DNA of 64,000 bases, taken from CAUPWF01 sp964367905 (GTDB lineage: Bacteria > Bacillota > Clostridia > Lachnospirales > Lachnospiraceae). The position numbers and the translations under genes were made by a program. The DNA is taken from contig CAYIZP010000001.1 of the NCBI GenBank assembly GCA_964367905.1, positions 62,001-126,000 on the forward strand. The letters run 5' to 3'. The notes under the pieces were generated by a model. That model searched no databases. It saw nothing but the letters and a program-made list of their open reading frames with translations, and was not told the DNA's origin. Positions 56,138 through 64,000 of the stretch are shown piece after piece (position 1 is the stretch's first letter; the number at the start of each line of letters is the position of its first letter).

Positions 56138-56620
56138 GTGATTAAAATTATTACTGTAGATATAGCAGATATGAAGATTGCACGACAAGGAGAAACCTTG
56201 ATTACGCATGCTCTGGGATCTTGTGTTGGAATATGTATTTATGACCCAGCAGTAAAAATTGCTGCACTGATTCACATCATGCTTCCTAAGACATTGAGAA
56301 ATAATGAGCCGCAGGTCTATAAGTTTGCTGACACAGGAATACGCGAAACATTAAAGAAACTAGAGATGATGGGCGGTTCTAAACGTCGTTTTCGGTGCAA
56401 GATCGCAGGCGGAGCCAAGATGTTCGCAACTTTGGATAGTAGTAATCTAGGGAATATAGGGCAGAGAAATATAGAGAGTGTTCAAGGGATTTTAATGAGA
56501 GAACAGATACCGATCGTTGCGAGAGAAGTAGGAGGCGGTATCGCAAGGACTATGATTGTGGATGTTGCGACTGGAAATGTTACAATTAGAACAATTGGTA
56601 GACCAGAGATTCATATATAA
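56138..56620 (+). CDS. cheD: Chemoreceptor glutamine deamidase CheD
   Basis: 160 residues. Thr23, Cys29 (HALGSCVGICIYD) and His46 (LIHIMLP) have the same spacing as the Thermotoga CheD catalytic triad. KIAGGAKMF is also typical. Start GTG 56138 directly abuts cheC, with AGGAAG ahead. Confidence 0.93.
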   Translation: MIKIITVDIADMKIARQGETLITHALGSCVGICIYDPAVKIAALIHIMLPKTLRNNEPQVYKFADTGIRETLKKLEMMGGSKRRFRCKIAGGAKMFATLDSSNLGNIGQRNIESVQGILMREQIPIVAREVGGGIARTMIVDVATGNVTIRTIGRPEIHI

Positions 56621-56639
56621 AAGATAGGGGGGAAGGTAA

Positions 56640-57113
56640 ATGAGAGATGAGATGATAGACCCAGATTTTAATGATATGGAGATTATGCAATTCTCCATCG
56701 ATGGGGAGCTATATGGAATAGAACTTGGTTTGGTAAAAGAAATTATGATGGCGGAAAAAGTAAAGCCCATGCCTGATTCACATGGAATTGTAGAAGGAGT
56801 GTTTAAGCCAAGAGATATAATCTATACAGTGATTGACCTTCCATATTTTTTAACCAAGATAAAATCTGTTCATGATGATAAACATTTGTTTATCATTTTG
56901 AATTCAGAAGAACAGGATATTGCTGTTCGTGTGCATTCGGTTCTGGGAATCCAGAGGCTAAAGTCCAATGAGGTTCGTAAGCCAGATCAGGAATTGTACA
57001 ATGAGAAAAAGGGAGTCGCAACGGGGATTGTAGAGAGCGAGAACCAATTATTAGTTATCTTAGATTTAAAAAAAATGATACGAGACTTGTCTGAGGAAGT
57101 ACAAGGTGAATAA
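56640..57113 (+). CDS. cheW: CheW coupling protein (second copy)
   Basis: 157 residues. IMQFSIDGELYGIELGLVKE, GVFKPRDIIYTVIDLPYFLT and IAVRVHSVLGIQRLK are CheW-like. It has a divergent GVFKPRD in place of the usual GxxNLRG, so it may be a CheV/CheW variant with a special partner. It precedes the ParA gene by 26 bases. Confidence 0.85.
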   Translation: MRDEMIDPDFNDMEIMQFSIDGELYGIELGLVKEIMMAEKVKPMPDSHGIVEGVFKPRDIIYTVIDLPYFLTKIKSVHDDKHLFIILNSEEQDIAVRVHSVLGIQRLKSNEVRKPDQELYNEKKGVATGIVESENQLLVILDLKKMIRDLSEEVQGE

Positions 57114-57139
57114 ATCATAATGCTGTGGAGGGAAGAAAA

Positions 57140-57901
57140 TTGGCTGTAACAATTGTACTGACTAATCAAAAAGGTGGTGTAGGTAAGACCACGACGAGTG
57201 TCGTGATTGCATCAGAATTTGTAAAACGAGGAAAAAGAGTCTTAAGCGTGGATCTTGACCCGCAAGGAAATCTAGGATTTAGCTTGGGGATGGATATTGA
57301 AGAAGGATGCACAGTTTATGATGTATTAAGAGGAGAAACAAGCATCCACAAGGCGATTCGTTCTACAGAAGAGTATGGAGATGTCTTAACATCCAATATT
57401 CTATTGAGCCAGGCTGAGGTGCTTCTAGAAGGAGAAGAGAGACAGATGCTATTGAAAAATGCATTGTCAGAAGTACAGAATTATTATGATTATATCATAG
57501 TAGACACTCCTCCAGCATTGAACATATTAACGGTAAATGGATATGTCACAGCAGATTATCTCATCATCCCGATGACAGCAGAGATTCTGAGTTTAGTCGG
57601 ACTTACCCAGTTGAAGGAAACCATTGAGGCGGTGAAGAACTCTGTGAACCCTGATTTGCAGGTGCTAGGAATCTTACTCACAAGATTTAATATGAGAACC
57701 AATCTCGCAAAAGATGTTGAAGAAATGGCAGAAACAGTCGCGGCTCAGATTGGGACAGGTATATTTCAAGCGAAGATACGGACAGGGGTAGCAGTTGGAG
57801 AAGCACCTGCACATGGACAGAGTGTGGTTGAATACTCACCACGTTCGAATCCTTCTAAGGATTATAAGGCGTTCTTAGAAGAATTGATGAAAATGATTTA
57901 A
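57140..57901 (+). CDS. ParA/Soj-family ATPase in the flagellar operon
   Basis: 253 residues. The deviant Walker A TNQKGGVGKTTTSVV, Walker A' VDLDPQGNLGFS and Walker B YIIVDTPPALNIL are intact. It resembles chromosome- or array-positioning ParA rather than FlhG: no DQAxxLR-type activation peptide precedes the P-loop. TTG 57140 lies eight bases after GGAGG; GTG 57125 overlaps the box. No ParB-like gene follows. The partner is the ComFB-domain protein 23 bases downstream. A role in placing motors or receptor arrays is inferred. Confidence 0.85.
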   Translation: MAVTIVLTNQKGGVGKTTTSVVIASEFVKRGKRVLSVDLDPQGNLGFSLGMDIEEGCTVYDVLRGETSIHKAIRSTEEYGDVLTSNILLSQAEVLLEGEERQMLLKNALSEVQNYYDYIIVDTPPALNILTVNGYVTADYLIIPMTAEILSLVGLTQLKETIEAVKNSVNPDLQVLGILLTRFNMRTNLAKDVEEMAETVAAQIGTGIFQAKIRTGVAVGEAPAHGQSVVEYSPRSNPSKDYKAFLEELMKMI

Positions 57902-57924
57902 TGAAGGAAAGGTAGGGGTGCACG

Positions 57925-58605
57925 ATGGCAAGAAAATCCAGTAAAACAAATCATGTACTAAATTTATTATCAAGTGGAAGTGGCGACGGTGATGGAAAAA
58001 CAGACTTAGGAACTAAGCCACCAGTAAACCCAGAGGCAAAATCTGTATCTGTTGTCAAGAAAACTGCCGAGAAGGAAAAAGTCTCAGAGACGATACGTGC
58101 ATCTTTGGAAAAGGAACTTACAGAAACCGTAGAAGTAGAAGAAGTGGCCGAGGAAATGAATGTGAAGAAGGAAGTTGTTGAAGAGGTTATTGAGAATGTT
58201 GTAGAAGAAGTGGTAGAAGATACAACGAAGGAAGTTGCGGAAGGTGCAAAATCAGAAATTGAAGTAGCTGCTAAAGATGATGAAAAAGCAGTAAGTACAT
58301 TGAAGAAAAATGAAGAGGACGAGTGTGGAGAAGAAGTCTTTAGTTTTGTCAGTGTTATGGAGTACTTGGTTAAGAATCAAGTGGAAGAATACATGGATAG
58401 ATTTAGCAGTTGTAAGTGCTCACGTTGTATGGCGGATGTTACCGCATTATCCCTTACCAACTTACCACCGAAATATGTGGTTAGAGAGGGAACGGATGTA
58501 TCCCCATTGTTGAATTACTACTATAACAAGTATTATGAAAGAGTCATGATTGAATTGACGAAGGCATGTATCCAAGTAGATAAACGTCCAAATCATAGAT
58601 TGTAA
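57925..58605 (+). CDS. ComFB-domain protein with long acidic coiled N-terminus
   Basis: 226 residues. Residues 1-130 are disordered/helical, rich in Val, Glu and Lys (repeated EEVVEE-like runs). Residues about 140-226 form a ComFB domain: VMEYLVKNQVEEYMDRF, then CKCSRCMADVTALSLTNLPP with three cysteines, and KYVVREG. ComFB proteins have recently been described as cyclic-dinucleotide receptors; this is recalled, not checked. It is paired with the ParA gene at the end of the operon. A terminator follows. Confidence 0.8.
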   Translation: MARKSSKTNHVLNLLSSGSGDGDGKTDLGTKPPVNPEAKSVSVVKKTAEKEKVSETIRASLEKELTETVEVEEVAEEMNVKKEVVEEVIENVVEEVVEDTTKEVAEGAKSEIEVAAKDDEKAVSTLKKNEEDECGEEVFSFVSVMEYLVKNQVEEYMDRFSSCKCSRCMADVTALSLTNLPPKYVVREGTDVSPLLNYYYNKYYERVMIELTKACIQVDKRPNHRL

Positions 58606-58620
58606 AATGAAAATTGAAAT

Positions 58621-58656
58621 AATAGTTAGGTTTTTACTTAACTATTATTTTTTTTT
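58621..58656 (+). terminator. Terminator of the main flagellar operon
   Basis: AATAGTTAG (58621-58629) and CTTAACTATT (58637-58646) pair across a short loop, followed by A and nine T at 58648-58656. It shares its last bases with the fliD promoter spacer. Confidence 0.88.
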
Positions 58657-58664
58657 GACGATAG
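58639..58664 (+). promoter_or_regulatory. Sigma-28 promoter candidate for fliD
   Basis: TAAC (58639-58642), 14 bases of mostly T, GACGATAG (58657-58664). The -35 lies in the terminator stem and the spacer is its T run. A second GACGATAT at 58718-58725 lacks a -35 partner. Confidence 0.5.
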
Positions 58665-58740
58665 ATATAAATGAAGAAAAACATAACTAGAATAAATTTC
58701 AGAATAAAATAAATTTGGACGATATATAGGAGGTAGAATT

Positions 58741-61071
58741 ATGTCAAGTGTAAGTGGAGTAGGTAGTTTAACATCGAGTATGATTAATGGGTATGGTGGA
58801 TTAGCAAGTGGATTGGATACACAGGAATTAATTGAAGGGATGACAATAGGGACACAGTCGAAGATTGATAGTAAATATCAAGACATTCAGACAGAGGAAT
58901 GGAAGCAAGAATCTCTTCGATTGATTATTGATTCATTCAATGAATTTCAATCGAAATATATGTCGTATTCGTCGTCATCGAATTTGCTGTCCAGTTCTCT
59001 TTATGCACCAAATAATATCACCCCAATGGGAGACAATGCAGATAAGGTAAGTGTCTCGGGGTCTGGAGCGAGTGCAGCGGGATTCTCCATTATTGGAGTT
59101 TCACAATTGGCGAAAAATGCACAGTTTATATCAAGCGGGGTATCTAGTAGCGAGTTGGCAACGGGTACTTTTGATTCCAATCTCACAGCAGCAGCAGATG
59201 TAAGTAAGGTAGAAGGGGATAAGATATACTTTGAACTAGCAGGGGAACGTTATACGGTAGAACTAGAAAAGGGTAAGGATTATTCTAGTTTGGACAAAGT
59301 GAAAGATGCTATTAATGAAGCACTGGGAGAAATTACAGCTGCTGGTGGAACTCTGGCAGACCAGATTGAAGCGGGGATTAGTGCTGATGGTAATATTACA
59401 TTCCAGAGTGTAGATGGAAATGAAACGAAGATTACTGGTGGCACGGGAAATATTCTCACTGATTTAGGTATCTTAGCTGAGGGTGAGGAATTGACAGAAC
59501 CGATAGATTTTTCTGATGCAACTTACGAAGCAGCAAATGCAGCTTCCCTTATAGAAGAAAGAACAGTAGCAGATGCCATCAAGGGAACTAGTATGACATT
59601 TAACTACAATGGTAAGAATGCAACAATTAAGTTTGAAGAAACTTATGCGACCATGGGAGATATGGTAGCGGATATGCAGGCACAGCTAGACGAAGCGTAT
59701 GGTGCAGGAAGAGTCAAAGTTAACTTCACAGATGATGGGGCGAATTCATCTATTTCGATCATGACAATGGTTCCAGGAGAGAGTGGTGGAACGGAAGATA
59801 AGAGTTCTGAGTTAAAGTTGGTGAGTGGTTCAGGATTCCTAGTAGGAGAAGAGTCTTTCTTTAACATGCAAATCGGAGAGTCCAATCGTGCGAATCTAAC
59901 GACAAATCTGAAAGATTCAGGGCTTTCAAATGTGACAGATGCACTATCAACTGGGGACTTAATTATTAGTAATGGATCAGGTAAAGAACTAAACCTTTCA
60001 GAGGAATTTGGATTTAGCGCAGATACAACATCGGTAAATGACATTATCAAAGCAATCAACGATAGTGATTTGGGAATTGAAGTTTCTTATCAAGCTCAAA
60101 CAGACTCTTTCATCGTAAAATCTACAGAAGAGGGTGCAAATGGAACGATTGATTTAGGAGGAAATGTTGCTGAAATGCTTTTTGGTACAGGTTATACTGT
60201 AACTGAGGGACAAGATGCACAGATACAGATTCAATATGAAGGAATGGATTCACCGGTTACATTGACTAGATTATCCAATACGTTTGATATTGATGGAATG
60301 AGCATTACGGCAAACGAAGTGTTTACAGACGGCGAAGCAATCGAGTTCAAGGCAGAGGTTGATACTGAGGAAACCATAGAAGCAGTGAAAGGAATGATAG
60401 ATGATTACAATGCCTTAATCGCATTGGTGAATGCTGAAACAAGTGAGAAGCCAAATAATGATTATGCACCGCTGACAGATGCTCAGAAAGATGAGATGAC
60501 AGAGAATGAGATTAAGTTATGGGAAGAGAAGGCGAATGCGGGTCTATTGTTCAATGATAGTGACTTAAAGGCACTTGCGGATGAATTGAGATTTGCGCTT
60601 CCAGCATCAATGACACAGGCGTTTGAAGAGATTGGTATCACAGTTTCTACTAATTATAAGGATAATGGTAAGTTAGTATTTGATGAAGATAAATTCGAGG
60701 AAGCATTAAACGCAGACCCAGATAATGTAAAAGAGTTGCTAAGTGCGGACAGTCTAACAACGAGCGCAGGGACATCGGCAGGAGCTGGATTCATGGTGAA
60801 TGTGGAAGCAATCTACGAGAAGTATGCGGAAGTAACAGGAGCAGACAAGGGGATATTAGTAGATAGAGCGGGTTCGGAACTTGCACCGACATCCATGTTA
60901 GAAAACTCGCTTCAAAAGATGATAGATGACATGGAAGATGAAATTGATAGGTTGAAAGATACGCTTCAGATGGAAGTGGATCGTTACACAAGCGAATTCA
61001 CTGCATTAGAGACTTTGATTGCAGAGATGAACTCACAGAGCAGTTATATCAGTTCTATGTTTACAGCATAG
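58741..61071 (+). CDS. fliD: Filament cap protein FliD
   Basis: 776 residues. The N-terminus INGYGGLASGLDTQELIEGM and the C-terminal coiled helix (DEIDRLKDTLQMEVDRYTSE, LIAEMNSQSSYISSMF) match FliD. The central region is large. TATAGGAGG precedes the ATG. It caps the growing filament and is followed by its chaperone fliS. Confidence 0.93.
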   Translation: MSSVSGVGSLTSSMINGYGGLASGLDTQELIEGMTIGTQSKIDSKYQDIQTEEWKQESLRLIIDSFNEFQSKYMSYSSSSNLLSSSLYAPNNITPMGDNADKVSVSGSGASAAGFSIIGVSQLAKNAQFISSGVSSSELATGTFDSNLTAAADVSKVEGDKIYFELAGERYTVELEKGKDYSSLDKVKDAINEALGEITAAGGTLADQIEAGISADGNITFQSVDGNETKITGGTGNILTDLGILAEGEELTEPIDFSDATYEAANAASLIEERTVADAIKGTSMTFNYNGKNATIKFEETYATMGDMVADMQAQLDEAYGAGRVKVNFTDDGANSSISIMTMVPGESGGTEDKSSELKLVSGSGFLVGEESFFNMQIGESNRANLTTNLKDSGLSNVTDALSTGDLIISNGSGKELNLSEEFGFSADTTSVNDIIKAINDSDLGIEVSYQAQTDSFIVKSTEEGANGTIDLGGNVAEMLFGTGYTVTEGQDAQIQIQYEGMDSPVTLTRLSNTFDIDGMSITANEVFTDGEAIEFKAEVDTEETIEAVKGMIDDYNALIALVNAETSEKPNNDYAPLTDAQKDEMTENEIKLWEEKANAGLLFNDSDLKALADELRFALPASMTQAFEEIGITVSTNYKDNGKLVFDEDKFEEALNADPDNVKELLSADSLTTSAGTSAGAGFMVNVEAIYEKYAEVTGADKGILVDRAGSELAPTSMLENSLQKMIDDMEDEIDRLKDTLQMEVDRYTSEFTALETLIAEMNSQSSYISSMFTA

Positions 61072-61087
61072 AGGGAAAGGATAGAAC

Positions 61088-61453
61088 ATGGCAAATAATG
61101 GATATCACCAATATAAGGAGCAGGCAGTCATGACGATGACTCAAGGTGAGTTAGTTATCGTTCTCTATGATGAGTTGATTAAGAGGTTGAGGCAAGCACA
61201 ATTGTGTTTGGAGGTGGATAATTATGCACTGTTTGACACTTCAATTCAGCGTTCTATAGATATTGTACGATATTTTAATACTACTTTAGATCATGATTAT
61301 GAGATTAGTCGCAACTTGAGACAAATGTATGAGTATTTTCTATTCGAGCTGGCACGTGCTAAGGCGGGAAGAAGAAAAGAAGTTTTATACGAATTGCAAC
61401 CGATGGTGAAAGAGTTGAGAGAGACTTTCGCACAGGCGGGGAAAAATGCATGA
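61088..61453 (+). CDS. fliS: Flagellin chaperone FliS
   Basis: 121 residues, all helical. Y-K-E-Q-A opening and MTMTQGELVIVLYDELIKRL are conserved. It binds the flagellin C-terminus before export. It overlaps the next gene by four bases. Confidence 0.94.
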   Translation: MANNGYHQYKEQAVMTMTQGELVIVLYDELIKRLRQAQLCLEVDNYALFDTSIQRSIDIVRYFNTTLDHDYEISRNLRQMYEYFLFELARAKAGRRKEVLYELQPMVKELRETFAQAGKNA

Positions 61454-61878
61454 GTGAGACAAGGGTGAAAGAAACATTAGAACGAGTATGCGCTCAATTA
61501 AAAGTAAAATATAGTAGTTTAAGTGAATTAAATGCTCTTACACAAGAATTAAAAGAACACTTGTCTAGAAACGATAAAGTTGCTACACGCCTATTGCTTC
61601 GGAATCGATCTGAGCTTGTAGAAAAAATGCAGGTGTGCGATAAAGAAATTGAAAAAATTTTGATAAAAGAGCCTGAAATTGATGCTAGAAAGATTTCCTT
61701 ATTGTTAAGGGGGCAGGTTGTCGAAAGTGGCTATGATGATGATGAGAATTATCAGGATATTATAGTATTGATAGAGGGAACAAAGAGGCTTTGGGAAAAA
61801 GTTCGTAGTGAGGACAAGTTAATCAATGAGCGATTAGTCGGTAACCGTTCAGTGTATAACAAAGGAGCGGGGGTGTGA
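61450..61878 (+). CDS. FliT-like flagellar protein
   Basis: 142 residues, helical and charged. It has no strong family motif, but its position after fliS and its size fit FliT, a FliD chaperone. The ATGA overlap with fliS shows coupling. A stem-loop overlaps its stop. Confidence 0.6.
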   Translation: MSETRVKETLERVCAQLKVKYSSLSELNALTQELKEHLSRNDKVATRLLLRNRSELVEKMQVCDKEIEKILIKEPEIDARKISLLLRGQVVESGYDDDENYQDIIVLIEGTKRLWEKVRSEDKLINERLVGNRSVYNKGAGV

Positions 61879-61906
61879 AATGCGAGAGCATTTCTCCCCC
61901 GTCTTT
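61868..61906 (+). terminator. Terminator after the fliD-fliS-fliT-like unit
   Basis: CGGGGG...AAATGC and GCATTT...CCCCCG form a long GC-rich stem with a GAGA loop, followed by TCTTTAATT. Confidence 0.8.
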
Positions 61907-62663
61907 AATTGGAAATAATCCAAATTGGTCCCCAATCCTTTGCGTTCTTCTTTGCTTCAGAAGTAAGAATTTCTGGATCCCAGCGAGTACTTGTACGGTC
62001 AGGACTTGCAGGGTCTGCCACGATGATTTGTCCATCAGGAGTGTAGCCATGTGCAATGATGAAGTGACCTCCATCTGTAAAATTACCAGGTCCCATAAGA
62101 AATACGATGAGTTTGTCCTGTGAGAGTACGAGTTGGAAGTCAGTAGGACTTAATGTAGTAACATGTTCTACCTCTAATCCGAAATGAACCGAACCTTCTG
62201 GAATCAAAGCGTGTTCGGTTCCGCCGCCGGGAGCGTGGTATCCATTTGCAGCAGCCCAATCAGCGGCAGCAACAGGGGAGAGTTCTTGTGATGATAGTGA
62301 TTCCACAAGAATAGAGAGCGCAGTAGGTCCACAGCCATGCGATGCCATACGATCAGTTCCACCATAGAGATAGGAAGCCCATTCTGGGTCGTTCTGGTAG
62401 TACATGGTGAGTGGAATGATAAAATCTTCGGAGCTCTCAGAGCCTTCAGAAGATGTAGTATCTGGACTCTCTTTTGGTGTCGCGTCTGTTTCACTTGTAT
62501 TCCCAGTTCCGCTAGGAACAGTGGTTTCATGTATTGCAACAGTCTCATCTGAGATGAGCTGATGATTTTGTGTAGGTATTCCTTGCCAAGAGGACTCGGT
62601 AAGTGTTAGAATTATACCGAGAGTTAATAGACAAAAGAATGTGACTCTTGCTAACGTTTTCAT
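61905..62663 (-). CDS. Secreted C39-like cysteine peptidase
   Basis: 252 residues. Signal peptide or membrane anchor at 1-25 (LARVTFFCLLTLGIILTL), then a Ser/Thr/Glu-rich spacer to about residue 85. The peptidase domain shows the Cys in SHGCGPTALSILVES, His in GHFIIAHG and Asp in VADPAS. Such proteins act on the cell wall or exported peptides; the substrate here is unknown. GAAGGAGG precedes the ATG. It converges on the fliD unit. Confidence 0.82.
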   Translation of the reverse strand: MKTLARVTFFCLLTLGIILTLTESSWQGIPTQNHQLISDETVAIHETTVPSGTGNTSETDATPKESPDTTSSEGSESSEDFIIPLTMYYQNDPEWASYLYGGTDRMASHGCGPTALSILVESLSSQELSPVAAADWAAANGYHAPGGGTEHALIPEGSVHFGLEVEHVTTLSPTDFQLVLSQDKLIVFLMGPGNFTDGGHFIIAHGYTPDGQIIVADPASPDRTSTRWDPEILTSEAKKNAKDWGPIWIISN

Positions 62664-62728
62664 TACGAACCTCCTTCATATGTCATTATACAACAAATGG
62701 GAGAAAAAATAGAGAGGAAATTTCTTAA

Positions 62729-63478
62729 ATGGAAAAAGAAATTGTATTTCAAAATGTAAGCAAGGATTATGGGCAGGAAAACTTAAGCCTAGAAGATGTC
62801 TCTTTTTCGGTTGATAAAGGAGAATTCGTCTTTGTTGTCGGAAAAAGTGGGTCAGGGAAGAGCACCTTACTCAAGTTGCTTTGTGGTGAGTTGCTCCCTA
62901 GCTCGGGAGATGTATATATATATGGAAAAAACACAAAGAATGTGTCTAAGGCGAAAATGCCGTATTTTCGCAGACAATTTGGTATTATGGATGCAGAGAG
63001 AGGGTTATTGCCAAAGAAGACGATATACCAAAACATAGATTTTGTATTGATTGCTATAGAGGTGTCGAGAAAAATACGAAAGCAGAGAATTGAGAAGACA
63101 CTTTCTACAGTGGGAATTGCAGACAAGGCAAAATCATATCCTCATGAGGTCTCAGTAGGAGAGTTGGCTCGTGCTTTATTAGCGCGGGCAATCGTTGTGA
63201 ATCCCAAAATTTTGGTGATCGATGAGCCAACCGCAAACTTAAGTCCAGGAATGGCATGGGATATGATGTTGTTATTAGAGGAAATCAATCGATTGGGGAT
63301 TACATTGATTGTTGCCAGTCACTCGAAGGAGTTGGTTACAATCATGAAAAAACGTGTCATTACACTCGTATCAGGAGTTGTGGTTGCTGATGAGAAAAAA
63401 GCAATATACGATGAGAAAAAAATGGATATATTTGAGGAGAAACGAATAGCAGATGAGCGCAAGTACAAGAAATTATGA
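62729..63478 (+). CDS. FtsE-like ABC ATPase with altered signature
   Basis: 249 residues. Walker A GKSGSGKST, Walker B ILVIDEPTANLSP and the switch His (VASHSKE) are normal. The signature reads VSVGELARA instead of LSGGE, and the Q-loop Gln of FtsE (FQDFRLLP) aligns with Ala (MDAERGLLP). A charged C-terminal extension of about 30 residues (YDEKKMDIFEEKRIADER) follows. No FtsX-like membrane partner follows; the next gene overlaps in another frame. A regulatory or array ATPase role is possible. Confidence 0.78.
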   Translation: MEKEIVFQNVSKDYGQENLSLEDVSFSVDKGEFVFVVGKSGSGKSTLLKLLCGELLPSSGDVYIYGKNTKNVSKAKMPYFRRQFGIMDAERGLLPKKTIYQNIDFVLIAIEVSRKIRKQRIEKTLSTVGIADKAKSYPHEVSVGELARALLARAIVVNPKILVIDEPTANLSPGMAWDMMLLLEEINRLGITLIVASHSKELVTIMKKRVITLVSGVVVADEKKAIYDEKKMDIFEEKRIADERKYKKL

Positions 63479-64000
63479 AACACAATGCCTATTGGAAATG
63501 CTTTCCGCGATTGTAAACCAATCGGAGATTCCAAAGTGGAAGATGGAACCACAGTGGGATATGATGTATCGAACGGCGGAATTCCATAATGTGGCAAATA
63601 TGGCATATTATGCAGTGTTGGCAATGAATGGTAAAAAAGAAAATATGTGGAGGAAAAAATTCGAGGAGCGGTATCATCGTTCTGTATATAGTGAGTCCAG
63701 ATATAAAGTGGCATTGATAGAATTGGAAAACTTATTTGAGACTCTTAGAATTCATCATTTGGTGCTCAAGGATTTTTTATTACCAGTATATTATCCCCAG
63801 AGGGATATGCGCTATGTGCAGAAGGTAAATATTGTGGTTCAAGGAAAAGACCTAGAGCGTGCGGAGAAAATCTTGCTAGAATTAGACTATGAGAAGCAAG
63901 AGAGTGAAGCTGCGGGAGAATCCTTGTATTACAAAATACCAGGTGTTCATATCGCATTGCAAGTAGGAATTGATTTTACCAATAAGAAGATGAAGAAGTA
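63453..64000 (+). CDS. Nucleotidyltransferase-like protein (PF14907 type), 3' end cut off
   Basis: The frame from ATG 63453 stays open to the window end (182 residues): MSASTRNYETQCLLEMLSAI onward. HHLVLKDFLLPVYYPQRDMR resembles the glycan-associated nucleotidyltransferase-like family (VLKG...LYP...R). The expected GDIDILV acidic pair is replaced by YVQKVNIVV, so catalysis may be lost. It overlaps the ATPase gene by 26 bases. The gene continues beyond the window. Confidence 0.6.
   Translation, partial: MSASTRNYETQCLLEMLSAIVNQSEIPKWKMEPQWDMMYRTAEFHNVANMAYYAVLAMNGKKENMWRKKFEERYHRSVYSESRYKVALIELENLFETLRIHHLVLKDFLLPVYYPQRDMRYVQKVNIVVQGKDLERAEKILLELDYEKQESEAAGESLYYKIPGVHIALQVGIDFTNKKMKK

Noticed and set aside
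57140..57901. ParA gene as FlhG
   Set aside because: No flhF beside it and no FlhG activation peptide at the N-terminus; the genes around it are cheW and comFB.
58718..58725. Second GACGATAT just before the fliD ribosome site
   Set aside because: No TAAA-like element at 14-16 bases upstream and it nearly touches the AGGAGG box, so a usable promoter here is doubtful.

Overview
The window looks like a low-GC Firmicute, most likely a motile member of the Lachnospiraceae or a close Clostridia relative. The reasons are gram-positive style AGGAGG ribosome binding sites, a single long fla/che operon with ylqG-flhX, flbD, fliY, cheC and cheD, a sigma-28 gene inside the operon, and IS remnants of the ISLre2 and DUF6431/DDE/AAA types. 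No rRNA, tRNA or CRISPR array was seen.

Layout. 1-719 is the 3' part of a GGDEF protein. 815-2239 is a decayed AAA-ATPase/PD-(D/E)XK gene. 2406-25599 is a surface-glycan region. It holds a CDP-3,6-dideoxyhexose operon (rfbF, rfbG, rfbH, reductase, epimerase, GT2), then a cytidylyltransferase-oxidoreductase fusion with a CDP-glycerol-type transferase. Next comes a leftward operon for a nonulosonic (sialic-like) acid ending in a Maf/DUF115 motility-associated transferase, and then large glycosyltransferases running up to flagellin. A decayed nested insertion element (16148-19188), flanked by a 10-bp direct repeat, sits in the middle.

25643-30907 is leftward: flagellin with a structured leader and sigma-28 promoter, then cheA-cheW-cheR-cheB. 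31041-32757 is a ylqG/flhX pair converging on a PilZ gene. 33692-58605 is the main flagellar-chemotaxis operon: flgB, fliE, fliF-K, flgD, a TIGR02530-like gene, flgE, flbD, motAB, fliM, cheY, flgC, fliY, fliOPQR, flhB, flhA, fliA, two rod/hook genes, cheC, cheD, cheW, a ParA ATPase and a ComFB-domain protein. flgC is far from flgB, and flhF/flhG are not between flhA and fliA. 58741-61878 is fliD-fliS-fliT-like. The end holds a secreted C39-like peptidase, an FtsE-like ATPase with altered motifs and the start of a nucleotidyltransferase-like gene.

How it fits together. Boxes of the form TAAN-N14-GNCGATAN (sigma-28 type) precede fliC and fliD. Near matches also precede three glycan transcription units. 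The simplest reading is that the glycan genes decorate the flagellin and are expressed with late flagellar genes. Cyclic-di-GMP themes (GGDEF, PilZ, ComFB) recur. The ParA-ComFB pair is the least conventional part of the motility locus.
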